This document shows, one piece after another, positions 1 to 12,062 of a stretch of 64,000 bases of DNA. The position numbers were made by a program, and so were the translations under genes. The notes beneath the pieces were generated by a model. That model saw nothing but the letters and a program-made list of their open reading frames with translations, made no database searches and was not told the origin of the DNA. Each line of letters begins with the position of its first letter. Within the stretch, counting starts at the first letter, position 1. The DNA is from Sipunculus nudus (taxonomy: Eukaryota > Annelida > Sipuncula > Golfingiida > Sipunculidae), in the NCBI GenBank assembly GCA_026874595.1, contig CM049309.1, positions 29,081,033 to 29,145,032 on the forward strand, in the 5' to 3' direction.

Positions 1-3000
1 TTTTTTTACAATTTTTCCTCTATTTTTGAGACCTTTAAGGATGCTGTCATCTGTTAGCATGGCACAAATCGTAACGACTGGACCTAGAATCTTCATTCTT
101 GACACACTGAGAGGTCCATGAAAAATATCCTTGGAAACCAGAAATTAGGTCTCTGTTAACCATATCCTTCGAGCTATTGGGCCCCAAAGTACCCCCCCCC
201 CTCCCCAGAGTAGTCAAAAATTTCATACAAAAACTTCAATATCTCAATAACTACATCACTGATGGTCATGATTTTTGGCATACATATTGATTATGAGATG
301 TTCCATCAGTTCCTGCAGACTTGTGGCGCCACCTGTATTGTTCGATTTTTTACGATTTTTTCCTCTGTTTTTGAGACCTTTAAGGATGCTGTCATCTGTT
401 AACGTGGCACAAATCATAATGACTGGACCTAGAATCTTCATTCTCGACACACTGAGAGACCTATGAAAAGTCTCCATGGAAACCAAAATTAGGTCTCTGT
501 TACCCATATTCTTCGAGCTAAGGAGCCCTAAAGTACCCCCAAGAAAAGTAAAAAATATCACACAAAAACTTCAATATCTCATTAACTACTTGACTGATGG
601 TCATGATTTGTGGCATAACTATTGATCATGAGATGTGTCATCTGTTCCTGCAGACTGGTGGCGCCACCTGTATCGTTCGATTTTTTAAGATTTTTTCCTC
701 TATTTTTGAGACCTTTAAGGATGCTGTCATCTGTTAGCATGGCACAAATCGTAACGACTGGACCTAGAATCTTCATTCTCAACACACTAGAAGACCTATG
801 AAAAGTCTCCATGGAACCAGAAATAAGGTCTCTGTTACCCATATCCTTCGAGCTATGGGGCCCCAAAGTACCCCCCCAGAGTAGTCAAAAATTTCATACA
901 AAAACTTCAATATCTCAATAACTACATCACTGATGGTCATGATTTTTGGCATACATATTGATTATGAGATGTTCCATCAGTTCCTGCAGACTGGTGGCGC
1001 CACCTATATTGTTTGATTTTTTTACGATTTCTTCCTCTATTTTTGAGACCTTTATGGATGCTGTCATCTGTTAGCATGGCACAAATCGTAACGACTGGAC
1101 CTAGAATCTTCATTCTCAATACACTGAGAGACCTATGAAAAGTCTCCATGGACACCAGAAATTAGGTCTCTGTTACCCATATCCTTCGAGCTATGGGACC
1201 CCAAAGTACCCCCCAGAGTAGTCAAAAATTTCATACAAAAACTTCAATATCTTAATAACTACTTCACTGATGGTCATGATTTGTGGCATAACTATTGATC
1301 AAGAGGTGTTCAATCAGTTCCTGCAGGCTGGTGGCACAACCTGTATTTGTTCGGGGATTTTTTACGAATGTTTTATATATTTTTGAGACCTTTAAAGATA
1401 TGAACATCTGTTAACAGGGCACAAATCATAAAAACTGGACCTAGAATCCTCATTCTTGACACACAGGGAGACCCATGAAAATTCTCCATGGAAACCTGAA
1501 ATTAGGTCTCTGTTACCCATAACCTTTGAGCTATGGGGCTCCGAAGTACCCCCCAGAATAATGGAAAATTTGATACAAAAGCTCAAGTATCTAAACAACT
1601 ATTGCAGTGATCACCATGATTCTTTGCATGGATATTGATCATGGAATGTGTCATCAGTTTCTGCAGTATGGTGGCACCACCTGTATTTTTTTTTATTTTT
1701 ACGAATTTTTTTCTCTATTTTCGAGACCTCATAAGATGCGGTCATCTGTTAACATGGCACAAATCGTAACAACTGGACCTAGAATCTTCTCTCTTGACAT
1801 GCTGAGAGGCCCATGAAAAGTCTCCTTAAAAACTTGAAATTAGGTCTCTGTTACCCATAACCTCTGAGCTATGGGGCTCCGAAGTACCCCCCAGAATAAT
1901 GGAAAAATTTAATACAAAAGCTCAAGTATCTGAACAATTATTATATTGATCACTATGATTCTTTGCATGGATATTGATCATGAAATGTTTCATCAGTTTC
2001 TGCATTCTGGTGGCGCGCCCTGTATTTTTTCGATTTTATAAAGTTTTTTTTTCTCTGTTTTTGAAACCTTTTAAGATTTGGTCATCTGGTAACAGGGCAC
2101 AAATCATATCAACTGGACCTAGAATCTTCTGTCATGACATGGAAGGACGGTCATAAAAAGTCTATATAGAAACCTGATACAAGGTCTCTGTTACTGATAT
2201 CCTTTCAGCTATGAGGCTCGGAAGTTCCTCCCAGAATAATGCAAAAATTGATACAATAACTAATGCATTGATCACCATGATTGTCTACATTTGTATTGAT
2301 AATGGCTTGTTTCATCAGTTTCTGTAGACTGGTGGTGCCACCTGTATTTTGATTTTTTAAGAATTTTTTTCTTGATTTTTGAGACCTTTAAACATTTGGT
2401 CATCTGTTAACAGGCCACAAATCATAATGACTTGACCTAGAATCTTCTTTCTTAACATGCAGGGAGGTCCATGAAACATCTTCGAAACCTGAAATTAGGT
2501 CTCTGTTACCCATATCCTTCATGCTCTGGGGCTCCGAAGTACTCCCCAGAATAAAGATTTGGTCATCTGTTAACAGAGCACAAATTATAATGACTTGACC
2601 TAGAATCTCCTTTCTTGATATGCTGGGAGGCCCCTGAAAAGTCTCCTTGTGCACCTGAAATTACATCTCTGTTACCCATATCCTTCATCCTATGCGGCTT
2701 TGAAATACCCCCCAGAATAAACATTTGGCCATCTGTTAACAGGGCACAAATCATAATAACTGGACCTAGAATTTTATTTTTTGACATGCTGGGAGACCCC
2801 TGAAAAGTCATCTTGTAAACCTTGAAAATAGGTGTCTGTTACCCATATCCTTCATGCTACAGAGCTCCATAGTACCCCAATGAATATTGGATGATTTTAT
2901 ACAAAAGGTCAAGTTTGGAAAAAGTATTTCATTCAAATTTGACATTCAGATGATAAAATTACTTTTGTCAATGTCTTCCTGGTCAGCTGAGCGTCATGAC

Positions 3001-3022
3001 CCCAGGGTCACTTGTTTTTTGG
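1..3022 (+). repeat. Family A dispersed element, tandem cores and 3' end
   Basis: A core of about 336 bp is repeated head to tail. The landmark 'cacaaatcgtaacgactgg' or a variant recurs near 66, 408, 743, 1080, 1421, 1759 and 2099, then at shorter intervals near 2416, 2578 and 2744. The element ends at 2983-3022 with 'tcagctgagcgtcatgac', a short GACCCC/GGGTCA hairpin and 'cttgttttt', the same ending as the complete short copy at 53400-53436. The 5' end lies before the window. Small open frames on both strands are by-products of the repeat. The layout resembles the bivalve 'pearl' or Helentron-type non-autonomous elements; that assignment is inference. Confidence 0.75.
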
Positions 3023-3029
3023 TGCCTTC

Positions 3030-4559
3030 TACCATTTCACCATTACAAGGCCTAACTGTACAGGCCATTCCCACAAGTGATCGTATCACAGTTGTGAATC
3101 CGCAACAAAGTTAGATGGTGTCAACATGGCCTGCATCTCTCATTCTTCTACGGTGGGTTGGTGTCCTTTAGGTGGCATCATGATGGGCCCTAATCTGGCT
3201 TCGGTCAGTGTAGTGGTCCTTGTTTTTGGCTCCTCTCTGGTCTTGGGTCTTCTTCTTGTTTGGGGTCTTCTTCAAAGACAATTGAAACACATAATTGTCT
3301 CTTCATCTCCCTCCGGTTTACAGTGGCTTTCATAACTGACTGGAATCGGCACATCTATGGATGTCAGCTGTTCATAAGACAGTGGGTCCTATCAGTTGTT
3401 TATCTAGTCATCGTAATTGCCCAGTAGATGACGGAAGAATTATCACATTTATAAACAACTTAGGCTTTCTTCTTATTTCTTCAGTCACAATGTACACCTC
3501 AGAGTAATCACCATGATAGATAGACCTGGTCTTCTGTCATCAAATTTGCTGGCAAAATCTTTTGCTGTTTAAAATTATTCCCCAGGTTGGTATAAATGCT
3601 GTAATACTCGAGTTTAAAGTTTTTTTAGTCTGGTTGTAGTTTGTTCTAGCCAATAACTATAAGATTTTCTCAGATTTTTTATCCCCTTGTCTGCTTGGTC
3701 AAGAAAATTCCAAATCCACAGGAAGTAAACTTCTCATCCTATCATAAGAAAAGCTGTTGCTATCACCTGTAGCAGGCTGCACTGTACTCTAAGTGATGGT
3801 AACTGAAGGTCCCATTCTTTCTGGTCTACATGGACATATCACCTGATCATCTTGGTTAGTATTTTATTAATTTCCACAAGTCTGTTGGGGCTGGATGATA
3901 TGATCTCTAATAATTAACAAAATTGTTGAACCAGCTCACTTCAAATTTCTTATTTGATCAGTATGCATTCTTACATCAGTTAGTTTGCAGTGATCATGTA
4001 GTTCTCAGCAGTCTGATCTTGTATGTAGTAGGCTTCAACACATCAAGAAAAATAGTGACCCATGACCAGTATAAAATTGTTACCATGGTAACTTGCAGCC
4101 AATAAGTCATGCACGTTAAATTTAATTTACATAATCCATGGTATGACTTCCCTGGAATTCTGCCCTAGGTGCCTTAATCTATTATCTTAGAGCAGGATGC
4201 TTCACCTCGCACAATTCATGCATGGTTCTCCAGTTAGCTCTCTATTTTCCTATTGTTTTCTCCATACTCAAATGCCCAAATAAGTATGATTCATGACATC
4301 ACCCAGATAAGTGTGATTCATGACTTCACTCGCAATAATCCTTATGCATGAGCAGTTGGTTGTACACATTTTAAGTATTGAAGGTCACATATTTGATATG
4401 CCATACATCATTAATGGGTCTCAGTTAGTCCCACTCACCCGATCACTTCAGGACTAGCTGGCAATTTCATTCTGACTTGGCCATTGACTGCTGGCTGTCC
4501 CGTCAGGTACAATCATTAAGTCTGGATCCAGAAGTCATTTGATTTAAATCCTTCCACCC
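3030..4559 (-). pseudogene. Unresolved pol remainder of the antisense Gypsy
   Basis: After the RT remnant the minus strand should carry RNase H and integrase, but I can identify neither domain with confidence. Around 3340-3130 a minus-strand frame is rich in Arg, Pro and Lys, which fits a degenerate pol C-terminus but is weak. The plus-strand hydrophobic frame at 3126-3335 is its antisense shadow. No other gene is visible here. Confidence 0.3.
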
Positions 4560-5135
4560 AATATTTAACACCTGATGCCATTCGAGCTGCAAATGTTGCC
4601 CCAACCAGGTCTTGTGTCTTCATTCTCTTCAAAAAGTTGTATTTTGCACTTGTTAAACTTCAGCGAGTCCCTTGAACTGCTACTCCATTTTTGCACTGTA
4701 TATGATGAATTGATGTTATCTCTATATTTCGAAGTATTACAGGCATTGGTAGTCCGTAGGCACGCTTGACTGTTACCTCGTTAAGTTTTCCGAAATTGCA
4801 GTATCATTGCACAGCGATGTCACGTTTTGATATGATGACGGCAGACTTGTCCATGCAGAAGAAGAAGGTACAATGACACAGGCCTGTATCTAGCTATTGC
4901 TATAAATATGTCTGTTCTTCTTTCTCCAATACCAGTGATGCACACCTGAGAGGTTGTCTGGTAGGTGCTGTCCCATTTACATCAATTCTATGTTTGAATA
5001 CAGTACATGTTCTTATATCTGACTGAGTTAACTTCAGCATAACAAATGTTGCTAAAATCTGGCAAAAGGTCTTTGAATGTTCTGATGTTTCTAAGTTTTC
5101 TAAGCTTCAGGTGAACAAATCTTTAAGATGGTCTG
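4560..5135 (-). pseudogene. Reverse transcriptase remnant (Gypsy)
   Basis: Minus-strand translation near 5130-4885 gives LENLETSEHSKTFCQ and then a segment ending TAPTRQPLR. This matches the linker before Gypsy RT, where a conserved 'I.tgda.PirQpprr' block precedes the fingers. Near 4804-4736 it reads YCNFGKLNEVTVK, a decayed form of the RT block 'FCvDYRKLNevTvKDayPlP'. Near 4660 LKFNKCKIQLFEE resembles the later RT block 'LkLn..KC.lfq'. Stops and indels separate these pieces and no YxDD box is recognisable. The protein is non-functional; the family assignment rests on block order and motifs. Confidence 0.65.
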
Positions 5136-5319
5136 GAACAACTGTAGACTAGACACTAGTGACATTGTTAACCTTGACGTCTCTCATATTCACATCCTAG
5201 GCTAATGGCTTGTACTGAGTATCGAGGTAAGGGTCCACACTTGTGTAATTGGCTGAACCATCTCAATGAAAGGATGCATCTCTCCAGGCTTATATTATAT
5301 TATAACCACCGGTGACCAG

Positions 5320-5500
5320 TTGTCTCAGTTTTCATTCATTATCGTCACCTCAGCTCCAGTATCTATAGTAGCAGCCCGGTCATATTCACATACTTTTACA
5401 TCTATTTTTACAGATACAGCTTTTACCTGATATAATATTATTTTATCTGTGTGTTCACTCTCCATATGAAGCAAAACTTTATTTATATTTATTTTCAACT
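5320..5500 (-). pseudogene. Retropepsin-like protease fragment (Gypsy pro)
   Basis: A short open minus-strand stretch starts near the ATG at 5465 and reads MESEHTDKIILYQVK, with RAATIDTGAEVTIMNEN further on before a stop. DTGAEVT is the aspartic protease active-site loop (Asp-Thr-Gly), preceded by the usual hydrophobic strand, and it lies directly between the gag zinc knuckle and the RT block. Such proteases process Gag-Pol by acting as a dimer. The second half of the fold is lost to stops. The stretch is only about 55 residues long. Confidence 0.7.
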
Positions 5501-5671
5501 GTTTTGACTTTTAAGGGATGCTGATTGTCTCCATTGGTCCACTGGGGTCTAGAATATCCACTGGGCCAGGGGAAATACACACATCTCTGGTAGTAGAAAC
5601 AGCATTATTGACAAGGGTGTTCAGTTTTGGTAGACAGATGGCTGAACCCGGGCTCTTGGGTCCAGCCTGGT

Positions 5672-7154
5672 CTAGTTTAAACAACCCTGGTTTGGAGCAG
5701 CACAGAGTTGTAGTTGTGAGCATTTTGCAACAGGACAATATCGTGCCATATATCCAAACTCATAGCACACATAACATTCTCCAGTAAAAGGCCTCTTCGT
5801 CGGCTCCACATTCATTTTCTGAGTGTCGCCCCCGAGGCCATCTTCATAAACAATATTCCTAGGTCGTCTACTCATTCCTCGAGTGACACCTGCATGCCTT
5901 CTCGGCTCCACACTCGTTCCCCGAGTGTTGCCCCTGAGGCCATGAAACCAACCTCCCTGAGGTCTTAAATTAAATGACTGGAATCCTGAAGTCCTAAATT
6001 CTCATCACAACCTCCCTGAGGTTTACCATATAGCTGACGGCCCCACTCTTGAGTGCCGCGCATCTGAAAATTTTCATTACTAGGATCCTTTTTCCTGACG
6101 TACATCTCCCTGGTACGTATTCACAAGAGCTGCTAATATAGGGGTCCCCATCCATAGGGCAAAATGCCTCCCCAGCAGATACCTCCTCTTTGGAGAATAG
6201 TTCTCATACCTGTTGCAAATTGCTATAGGTAAGCCCTTGACACATGGACTGCAAACAATCCTTGCTTACAAACAGGGGTCGACTTCCCTGATTGTCGAAG
6301 GCGTTAGGCCCATTGTCCCCTTCCACTCTTCTTGCTGAGATGGGCTTCTACTTAAAGATCTGCAGCACTTGTGCCACTCTATTAAATCAAGTACTTATTC
6401 AACGCTTGACGGAATCTTGCTCATAGTCATAACATCAAATACCAGAGTAGGATCTGGCAATCTTTTGACAATGTACACTATTAACACGCTGCTGCACAAT
6501 TGATTACCTTCAAGTCCAGGGTCAGTTGAACCATAGTCTCCCTTACCCAAGCAGCTTACTCTTGTAAAGTCTCTCTTGTAAAACCTCCCCGAATCTTCTC
6601 CTCAGGGCTGATATTAAATCAAATAGATTTGTTCTGATGGGGGAGGGTAGTCTTGAAACATAGGCCAAAGCCTCATCATGTGGGCTTGACATCCAGTATC
6701 CCAATTGTTTCTCAGTATCCCATCCTAATTGTTTTGCCATAAACTCAAATGGAACCCAGAAAGGTTCTCAGTGCTGTTTTCCATTGCAGGTAGGAAGACT
6801 GAGCTTGGGCTCCCATATGGTTGGGTTGGGCTGGTATGCTCATCTGTTGAACAGGGGCAGAAATAATCTATTGCTTCACTTCTAACCCAGCACTCAGCTG
6901 AGTATTTGTTGGTGGTTGTCACTGGTATGGTCTGTTTGGCCAGTTCCTGGTACATCAGGCTGGTTAAATGGTTCTGCCACAACACAATTGTAACATCTCT
7001 CCAGCAGCTTGTCTCGCCACAATTGCAGGCCCATCTTCTGCACTGATATCAGTTGTGGTTTCAAATGAGGAGCACTGGTCACTGGTAGCTTTGATTGTTT
7101 TGGCTTGGCTGACATGAAAACATCTCCTTCTGTCTCCCTAACTTCACTGGACAA
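5672..7154 (-). pseudogene. Gag remnants with a CCHC-type zinc knuckle
   Basis: Several minus-strand frames together look like Gypsy gag. The 6740-6543 frame has the capsid-like pattern GWDTEKQLGYW then ALRRRFGEVL, as in retrotransposon gag domains. The 5911-5672 frame has CYVCYEFGYMARYC, a CX2CX4HX4C knuckle in which the His has become Tyr. The 7154-6894 frame starts MSSEVRETEGDVF and may hold the gag N-terminus, about 200 bp inside the primer site. The pieces lie in different frames and contain stops, so no intact Gag is made. The zinc knuckle would bind RNA in a working element. Confidence 0.65.
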
Positions 7155-7359
7155 TTCTCGAGCAACACTTGACAGAATAAGGACCGCATTATCTCTTGAC
7201 TTATTCTATGGCCTCAGGTTACAGCTCTGATGTCATCGTCCAGACAGATGGACAGACAAATGGACATATTGATGGTTTGTTAATAACAGCAGAATGCACG
7301 AGTTCATTTTGTTAATTATTTTAAACTGTTCCCCAGTCTTAATAACAAATTACTAGTAT

Positions 7360-7375
7360 CCCGCTTCTGACACCA
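7360..7375 (-). promoter_or_regulatory. Primer-binding site, tRNA-Leu type
   Basis: The minus strand reads TGGTGTCAGAAGCGGG, starting two bases inside the putative LTR end. It is complementary to a CCA-tailed tRNA 3' end of the form CCCGCTTCTGACACCA. That matches animal tRNA-Leu ends as I remember them, with about one mismatch. It fixes the orientation of the element and the inner border of its LTR. Confidence 0.7.
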
Positions 7376-7377
7376 GT

Positions 7378-8318
7378 TGTCGCGGGCCCGGCCCGCCGGT
7401 TTTATTTGGCGGACCAGGACATTCTGCTGCTATAACCATGTACTATTAATCTATGTTATTTCGGTTTGTCAGGATGGCTTAATAAAGGAAATATTATTTC
7501 CTAAGGTATATTGGTATTTTAGGGGATGAATAATAGAATGCTGGGCTTAAATACCTTTTATTAAAGTTGGGAATTATTTAATCGCTCTCACATACATGCC
7601 CACACATATACTGGTGTTCGCACAATAATAAAAAAGTCCAAAGTAAGTTTGAATATTGTTAGAAAACTATGTACACATTCTCCTCAAAGGAGGATCCAGC
7701 AAATGGCTGGAACATGCTTATTCATATTTACATTTAATGAGCCACCATTCGCTGAAGAGCCTCTGCTCACGTCACAGCATGCAGTGTCCCCGGACAAACC
7801 TAAATGTGTCACAACGAATGAAACTCCCGTGCAGAACCACTCACCGACGGCAGGCCGTCCTAGACGCAATATTCGGCGCCCTTGCCGACTAATTGAGGAC
7901 ATATAAGCTAGCATGTTTATGCTTATGGTTTAAGCAGGACTTGGTAGATAAAATAAGCTGTAGACCTTAAGTTTACAGAGTAATGATAGATCAATATATC
8001 TATGCGCATCTGTCTTGAAGCGAAATATCATGTTTTTATTTCAGATGATTCCTGACATATCGAGATTATATGCAAAGACATTATAAGGACTTTATTTCTC
8101 TTAATATTCCATATTCTTTATACCTTCGGTAAGTTTCATCCAAAGTGAAGGAGGAATGTAATGTCGTGAGTTAGCTCCGCTTCCGTGTTCACGGTTTTTG
8201 TTTTACACTCGAGTCTCGCATGGTCTCGCGAGAGCTACAATGTGATGGTGGTCAATTAACGTTCGTTCAGTTTATGTGTTGCCGTTGTTTACACATTGTG
8301 ACACCCCTGGACACGACA
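7378..8318 (-). repeat. Putative 5' LTR of the antisense Gypsy, about 941 bp
   Basis: The inner border next to the primer site begins on the plus strand with TGTCGCGGGCCC. The proposed outer border is ...ACACGACA at 8311-8318, giving TGTCG...CGACA inverted ends. On the minus strand a TATA-like GGTATAAAGAATATGG sits at 8124-8109. The outer border is inferred from the inverted ends only, because no second LTR is available to compare. An alternative outer edge near 8158 cannot be excluded. Confidence 0.45.
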
Positions 8319-8529
8319 GATCTGTCCTGCCATTAATCCCCTATGTGCAACTACTTTATCGAAACAAGACCATATTTAGAATTATAAAATTATTGTAGAC
8401 AATTTAATGTGAATAAATTTGTAAAGCGCATATACTCATTTCTGGTAAATCATAAACCCCATCCTCGTCAATTTATACGAATGCAAATGACAGAATATGA
8501 CACACACACATATTTATATATTCCTGTAA

Positions 8530-8757
8530 GGACCCTTTCATGAAAAAATGGTTCCAGGCAGAACCTTTCTGTTTGGTTCCTAGAGGAACCCATAATCAGG
8601 GTTACATACAGAACCCTTAGGGTTCCCCAAAGAACTCCCGGAGAGGGTTACGGAAAGAACCCCGACTAGAGGGTTCTACTATGAACCTCTAAGGGTTCCC
8701 CACTGGCTCCACTCTGAAGAAACCTTAAGGGCTCTACATGTAACCATTTTTCTTAGA
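8530..8757. repeat. Small inverted-repeat (MITE-like) element of GGTTC/GAACC units
   Basis: The segment is full of short alternating motifs such as ggttcc, gaaccc and agggttcc. Its outer parts pair: 'aaaaaatggtt' near 8544 is answered by 'aaccatttttctt' near 8741. It could fold into one long imperfect hairpin. No coding potential was seen. It is probably a small non-autonomous DNA element; no target duplication was established. Confidence 0.5.
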
Positions 8758-10170
8758 GTGTATGGTGATATGCATAACAATCTGATAGGAGCCAAGAGAT
8801 TGGTCGGAGGGTTTTTCGGAGAAGTTGAAATGATAAAGAAAATCATTTTTATATGAAAATATATTATGATGAACATCGCGATTTAAAGTTGCTTCCGAAA
8901 CCGTCACTCCGCCAGTAAAGGAACCTGTTATTTTGCATGGTATAGTACAGTAGCGCTGAGATGTGTTCTCGAGAATTGTATTCCCATTATAACACACAAA
9001 AACTGAGCACTCACATGGTCGGGCAATCCCGCTGCGCAAAAGTTCGTGGTAGCATTGTGGTATGTGGTACATTTAATGGTTGCATATATTTCTTTATCTA
9101 ATATCACGCACTCTCAAAGACCATTCCTGTTTGAACGCTGAGCCAATGTTTTCCAGTGAGACAGTCACTGCATTCACTACCGTTTGGGTAAATATGATTC
9201 TTGTAAAGATCCCCCTTTTGAGCATTCTTCTCATGCGACATATCGTCTATGAAAGGATTCCTTGTGCAAAATAGACCTTATCCCTGCGCGGAGGTTACCT
9301 TTTGAGAGGGGATCACCAATGGGATTATTACGGGCTAGTTACCGCGAAATGCACGAAACCCCCACATAGAACCCGAGAGAAAGCTCGGTCCCGTCATCAC
9401 ACACTCTATGACCGTTGTGTTGATTGATTGATTATATTTTATTCATGATTGATGATACAATACACATATATATATATATATATACAAGAGCTGAACCATA
9501 CATCTTAGGCCATGCAGCCATGAAAGGAGAGCACTAAATGTGATGGTAAAATGGAAAATACTTATTTCCATAGTGGACTCTTTAGCTAACACAATCAAGA
9601 TGAATTTTGCTAATTTACACAAAAATACTTCTGAAGTCCGTTCCACCAACCGTGACACTATGTTTTTTTTCGCGTTTTCTTCCCTGCCTGGATTTCCAAT
9701 GTGTGTTCATAGCGGTATGGCGAATGCCGAGAAAACGACCTTATTTTAAATGACGCCGAGTTGTTTTTTCTTTAATTAAGTGAGAACTGCTTGGCCAACT
9801 CGGCGTTGTATGTTAAACTATGCCGTCATAAATGAATGACGTAACCGTCAGTATCATGCTGCAGCAAAGCGACTAGAAGTTCTTCTCAGTGGATTATCCT
9901 ACGACTTATTTGCGCTTGTTCTTTTCAATAAATACCCTCCTATGTCTTTGTAAACTTTGAATTACAGATTCACTGAATCTTGGTCAGGAGTTGCTCATTG
10001 TCTTCACTGTGGAATGGATTCATATAATCTAAAAATAGACCTGAGATTAGTTTCTGTGAAGAGATTCTCTTACAGAACGTTTATCTTCTGTCTGTGTGGA
10101 GAGGATGAAGGTTTTGACTCTACATCTGCTACCACTTATCAAAGCGAGGCTGGATAAGGCAGCCATTTTG
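8758..10170. other. No recognisable gene; short microsatellite
   Basis: A minus-strand frame at 9072-8734 has several cysteines (for example CECSVFVCYNGN) but matches nothing I know and has no clear splice context, so I do not call it a gene. A (TA)n tract lies at 9475-9485. Other frames are short and unremarkable. Confidence 0.4.
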
Positions 10171-10309
10171 GATTCGTGGCAACAGTTGCAGATATTGTGG
10201 TTGAAAGTAACGGAACGTATTCCTTGGCCCTGAAAATCTCTGTCTCGGCCCTAGAATTACATTTGTCACTGCTGTAGTATATGGGAAACACCAATGAACA
10301 GATTATGGA

Positions 10310-11300
10310 CATCGTCATTGGCGGTCATCTTGAATTAACCTCATGACCTACTGACCTAATTTTGAATCCGATTGCATATTAAGATTCCCCACCCCTGAAA
10401 ACCCAGGGCTAGACACCACATTTATAGCCATATCTCTGCCAGAACAGGAGAAATAGAAATTTTCCAAAAAGCGTGGTCGGCCCGGCGGCCATATTCGATT
10501 TAACCACAATGGCGTTCTGCTGTGGCAACCAAGTAATTGGGTCATGTTCATTGGCTATTATCATAAAAAATTAGTGGGCAAAAATCTGCATTTTTCACCT
10601 GATAGGGTTCTTCAAGATGACTTTTAGTTATTTTTGCGGCCATATTGGAATTTTGGTGGTCATATTGAATTAGAGGCAAAATTCAAGATGGCCCCAGAGC
10701 ATATCTTGAAAAGCATGTCTCAAACTACCAGAATTCACTGAGAAAACCTTGACTGGAAAAATTGGCAGTTTATTTCTTGGCCTGGACCTGTCTATTTGGA
10801 GGAAATATACAAAAAATGAAAGAAGCATGAAAGTTGGCAAAAGTATTTTTTGGAGCTTATTGATGAATTTCAGATATAGGACCAAGCTGAAAATAAATTA
10901 CCTTGGCCAAAATCCAAAAGAAAATGTAAATAACTTGAGTTAAAATTCAATTTTTGAGGTTCAAACCCTCTCCAGGTACTCATTAGTTGGTTTTTATCAC
11001 GAATTTAGTAATATTCCCATTAGTCCAACAGTTCAGCTGCATATTGAGAAGAACTGAAATGAAAACCTGGAAAGAAGAATGAAACTTGGCATAATAATTT
11101 TCCAGACCATACACTTTATGTTCAGATATCGGGCCGAGCGGAATTCACAATATCTTGCTAAAACTCCAAGATGGCGGCCAAGATGGCCACCGAAATATAA
11201 AATACCAATATAGTCGGTTATATTTGTCCTGGAATGCATTGCAAGTGCACTGTTTCTATGTTATTAGGATCGAAAAATTTATATATAAGGGTTCCAGGTC
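10310..11300 (+). repeat. Dispersed repeat with 'gatggcggccaagatgg' modules
   Basis: Two related modules occur in direct orientation, near 10790-10950 and 11040-11300. Each contains 'gaaag..(g)aatgaaa..ttggca', a 'ttcagatat' block and then gaattcac/aaaattac and a 'caagatggc' type motif. The second module matches the reverse complement of 14640-14895. Adjacent 'ggcggccat' motifs at 10310-10500 probably belong to the same family. It is not coding. Confidence 0.6.
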
Positions 11301-11474
11301 TGTATCATGCATGTGTGAATGAAGTCTGATTTTGTTGGTATTGAAATTGTGCTAAAATTACCCTTTTTTACCAGCACATCTAACGGTTAAACATTATTTG
11401 TTGATTACCCTGCCGAAATTTAATATATCTGTTAATTTTAAGTATTTGAACACTATGTCTCTCTCAATGTAATG

Positions 11475-11670
11475 AAAGGGACACTCGATTGGTAAAACGC
11501 TCGGCTCTCTTCACTGGCGACTGAAGTTTCTGTCCCCGTTGTTGCTATATGAGAGTGGACTGTTGTACCCATATGACAGAGTCGGTTGTTTTTTTCGTGT
11601 CCTCTGATTCCATCCACCACTTCGCCATCCGAGCCACGGAAAGTGCCTTGTGGTAGTTATTATAACCAGT
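11475..11670 (+). repeat. tRNA-derived SINE, degenerate
   Basis: The segment reads 'cactcgattggtaaaacgctcggctctt' and then 'gactgaagtttctgtccccg', positions equivalent to A and B boxes of a tRNA-like head. It is followed by a conserved-looking body with 'gagagtggactgttgta' and 'gacagagtcggttgttttt'. The body resembles a SINE family I recall from bivalves. The B box is clearly eroded. Confidence 0.5.
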
Positions 11671-11949
11671 AGTACAATCAATGTAAAAGAAATTTTATTT
11701 GTGTATAAGTTATGGCTCTTTTGCCTTAAGGTGACGGTGCAGCTTCAAGACTCTTTGCTTGCATGAAGACAGAATCAGTACATATTTAGCGGCTCACCAC
11801 ATTGTACTGTATGCTACGCTTTCTTTTAAAGTGATAGATTTAGGCCTGTTGGTATCACTTGCTACTGAATGAAAATGAAGTTATCCGTGTGATAAAGATG
11901 GTATGTTGTTACTTAGTAGTCATAACCTATTGTTACGACATTAGAGAAA

Positions 11950-12062
11950 ATCTCATGGCTTGTGGCGAGATCTCACCATTATGCCATTGCGACATCGACG
12001 GGGTTTGAACCGGGGACCTACAAACAGGTCCTTAACCACGAGGCAACGTTCTATCCCCGTAT
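11950..12062 (-). repeat. tRNA-like SINE head
   Basis: On the minus strand 'cctcgtggttaagga' (A-box-like, near 12042-12028) is followed by GGTTCAAACCC (B box, 12011-12001). The acceptor arms do not pair, so this is a tRNA-derived SINE or tRNA pseudogene and not a functional tRNA gene. The minus strand continues 'gtcgcaatggcataatggtgag'. Confidence 0.5.

Larger units (their letters stand above)
3030..8318 (-). mobile_element. Degenerate Ty3/Gypsy LTR retrotransposon, antisense
   Basis: On the minus strand the order is LTR (8318-7378), primer-binding site (7375-7360), gag remnants (7154-5672), protease (about 5500-5320) and RT (about 5135-4560). Many stops and frameshifts show that it is long dead. 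No second LTR is visible at the low-coordinate end, where family A sequence stops at 3022, so the 3' LTR is lost or unrecognisable. The motifs support Ty3/Gypsy; the clade is not resolved. Confidence 0.75.

Noticed and set aside
3126-3335. Hydrophobic 69-codon plus-strand frame as a membrane protein
   Set aside because: It is antisense to a degenerate pol remnant, with no start context or conserved motif.
5518-5787. 89-codon plus-strand frame
   Set aside because: It overlaps the antisense gag/protease remnants, whose motifs (zinc knuckle, DTGA) are on the minus strand.
8158-8330. A plus-strand LTR starting TGTAATGTCGTGAG after a purine-rich tract
   Set aside because: No matching internal region or second LTR on the plus strand. 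The minus-strand primer site supports the antisense reading. Not fully excluded.
8734-9072. Cys-containing minus-strand frame as a secreted-protein exon
   Set aside because: No signal peptide, splice borders or recognisable family, and it overlaps a small hairpin repeat.
12001-12060. A minus-strand tRNA gene
   Set aside because: The B box is good but the acceptor stem does not close. Treated as a SINE head or tRNA pseudogene.
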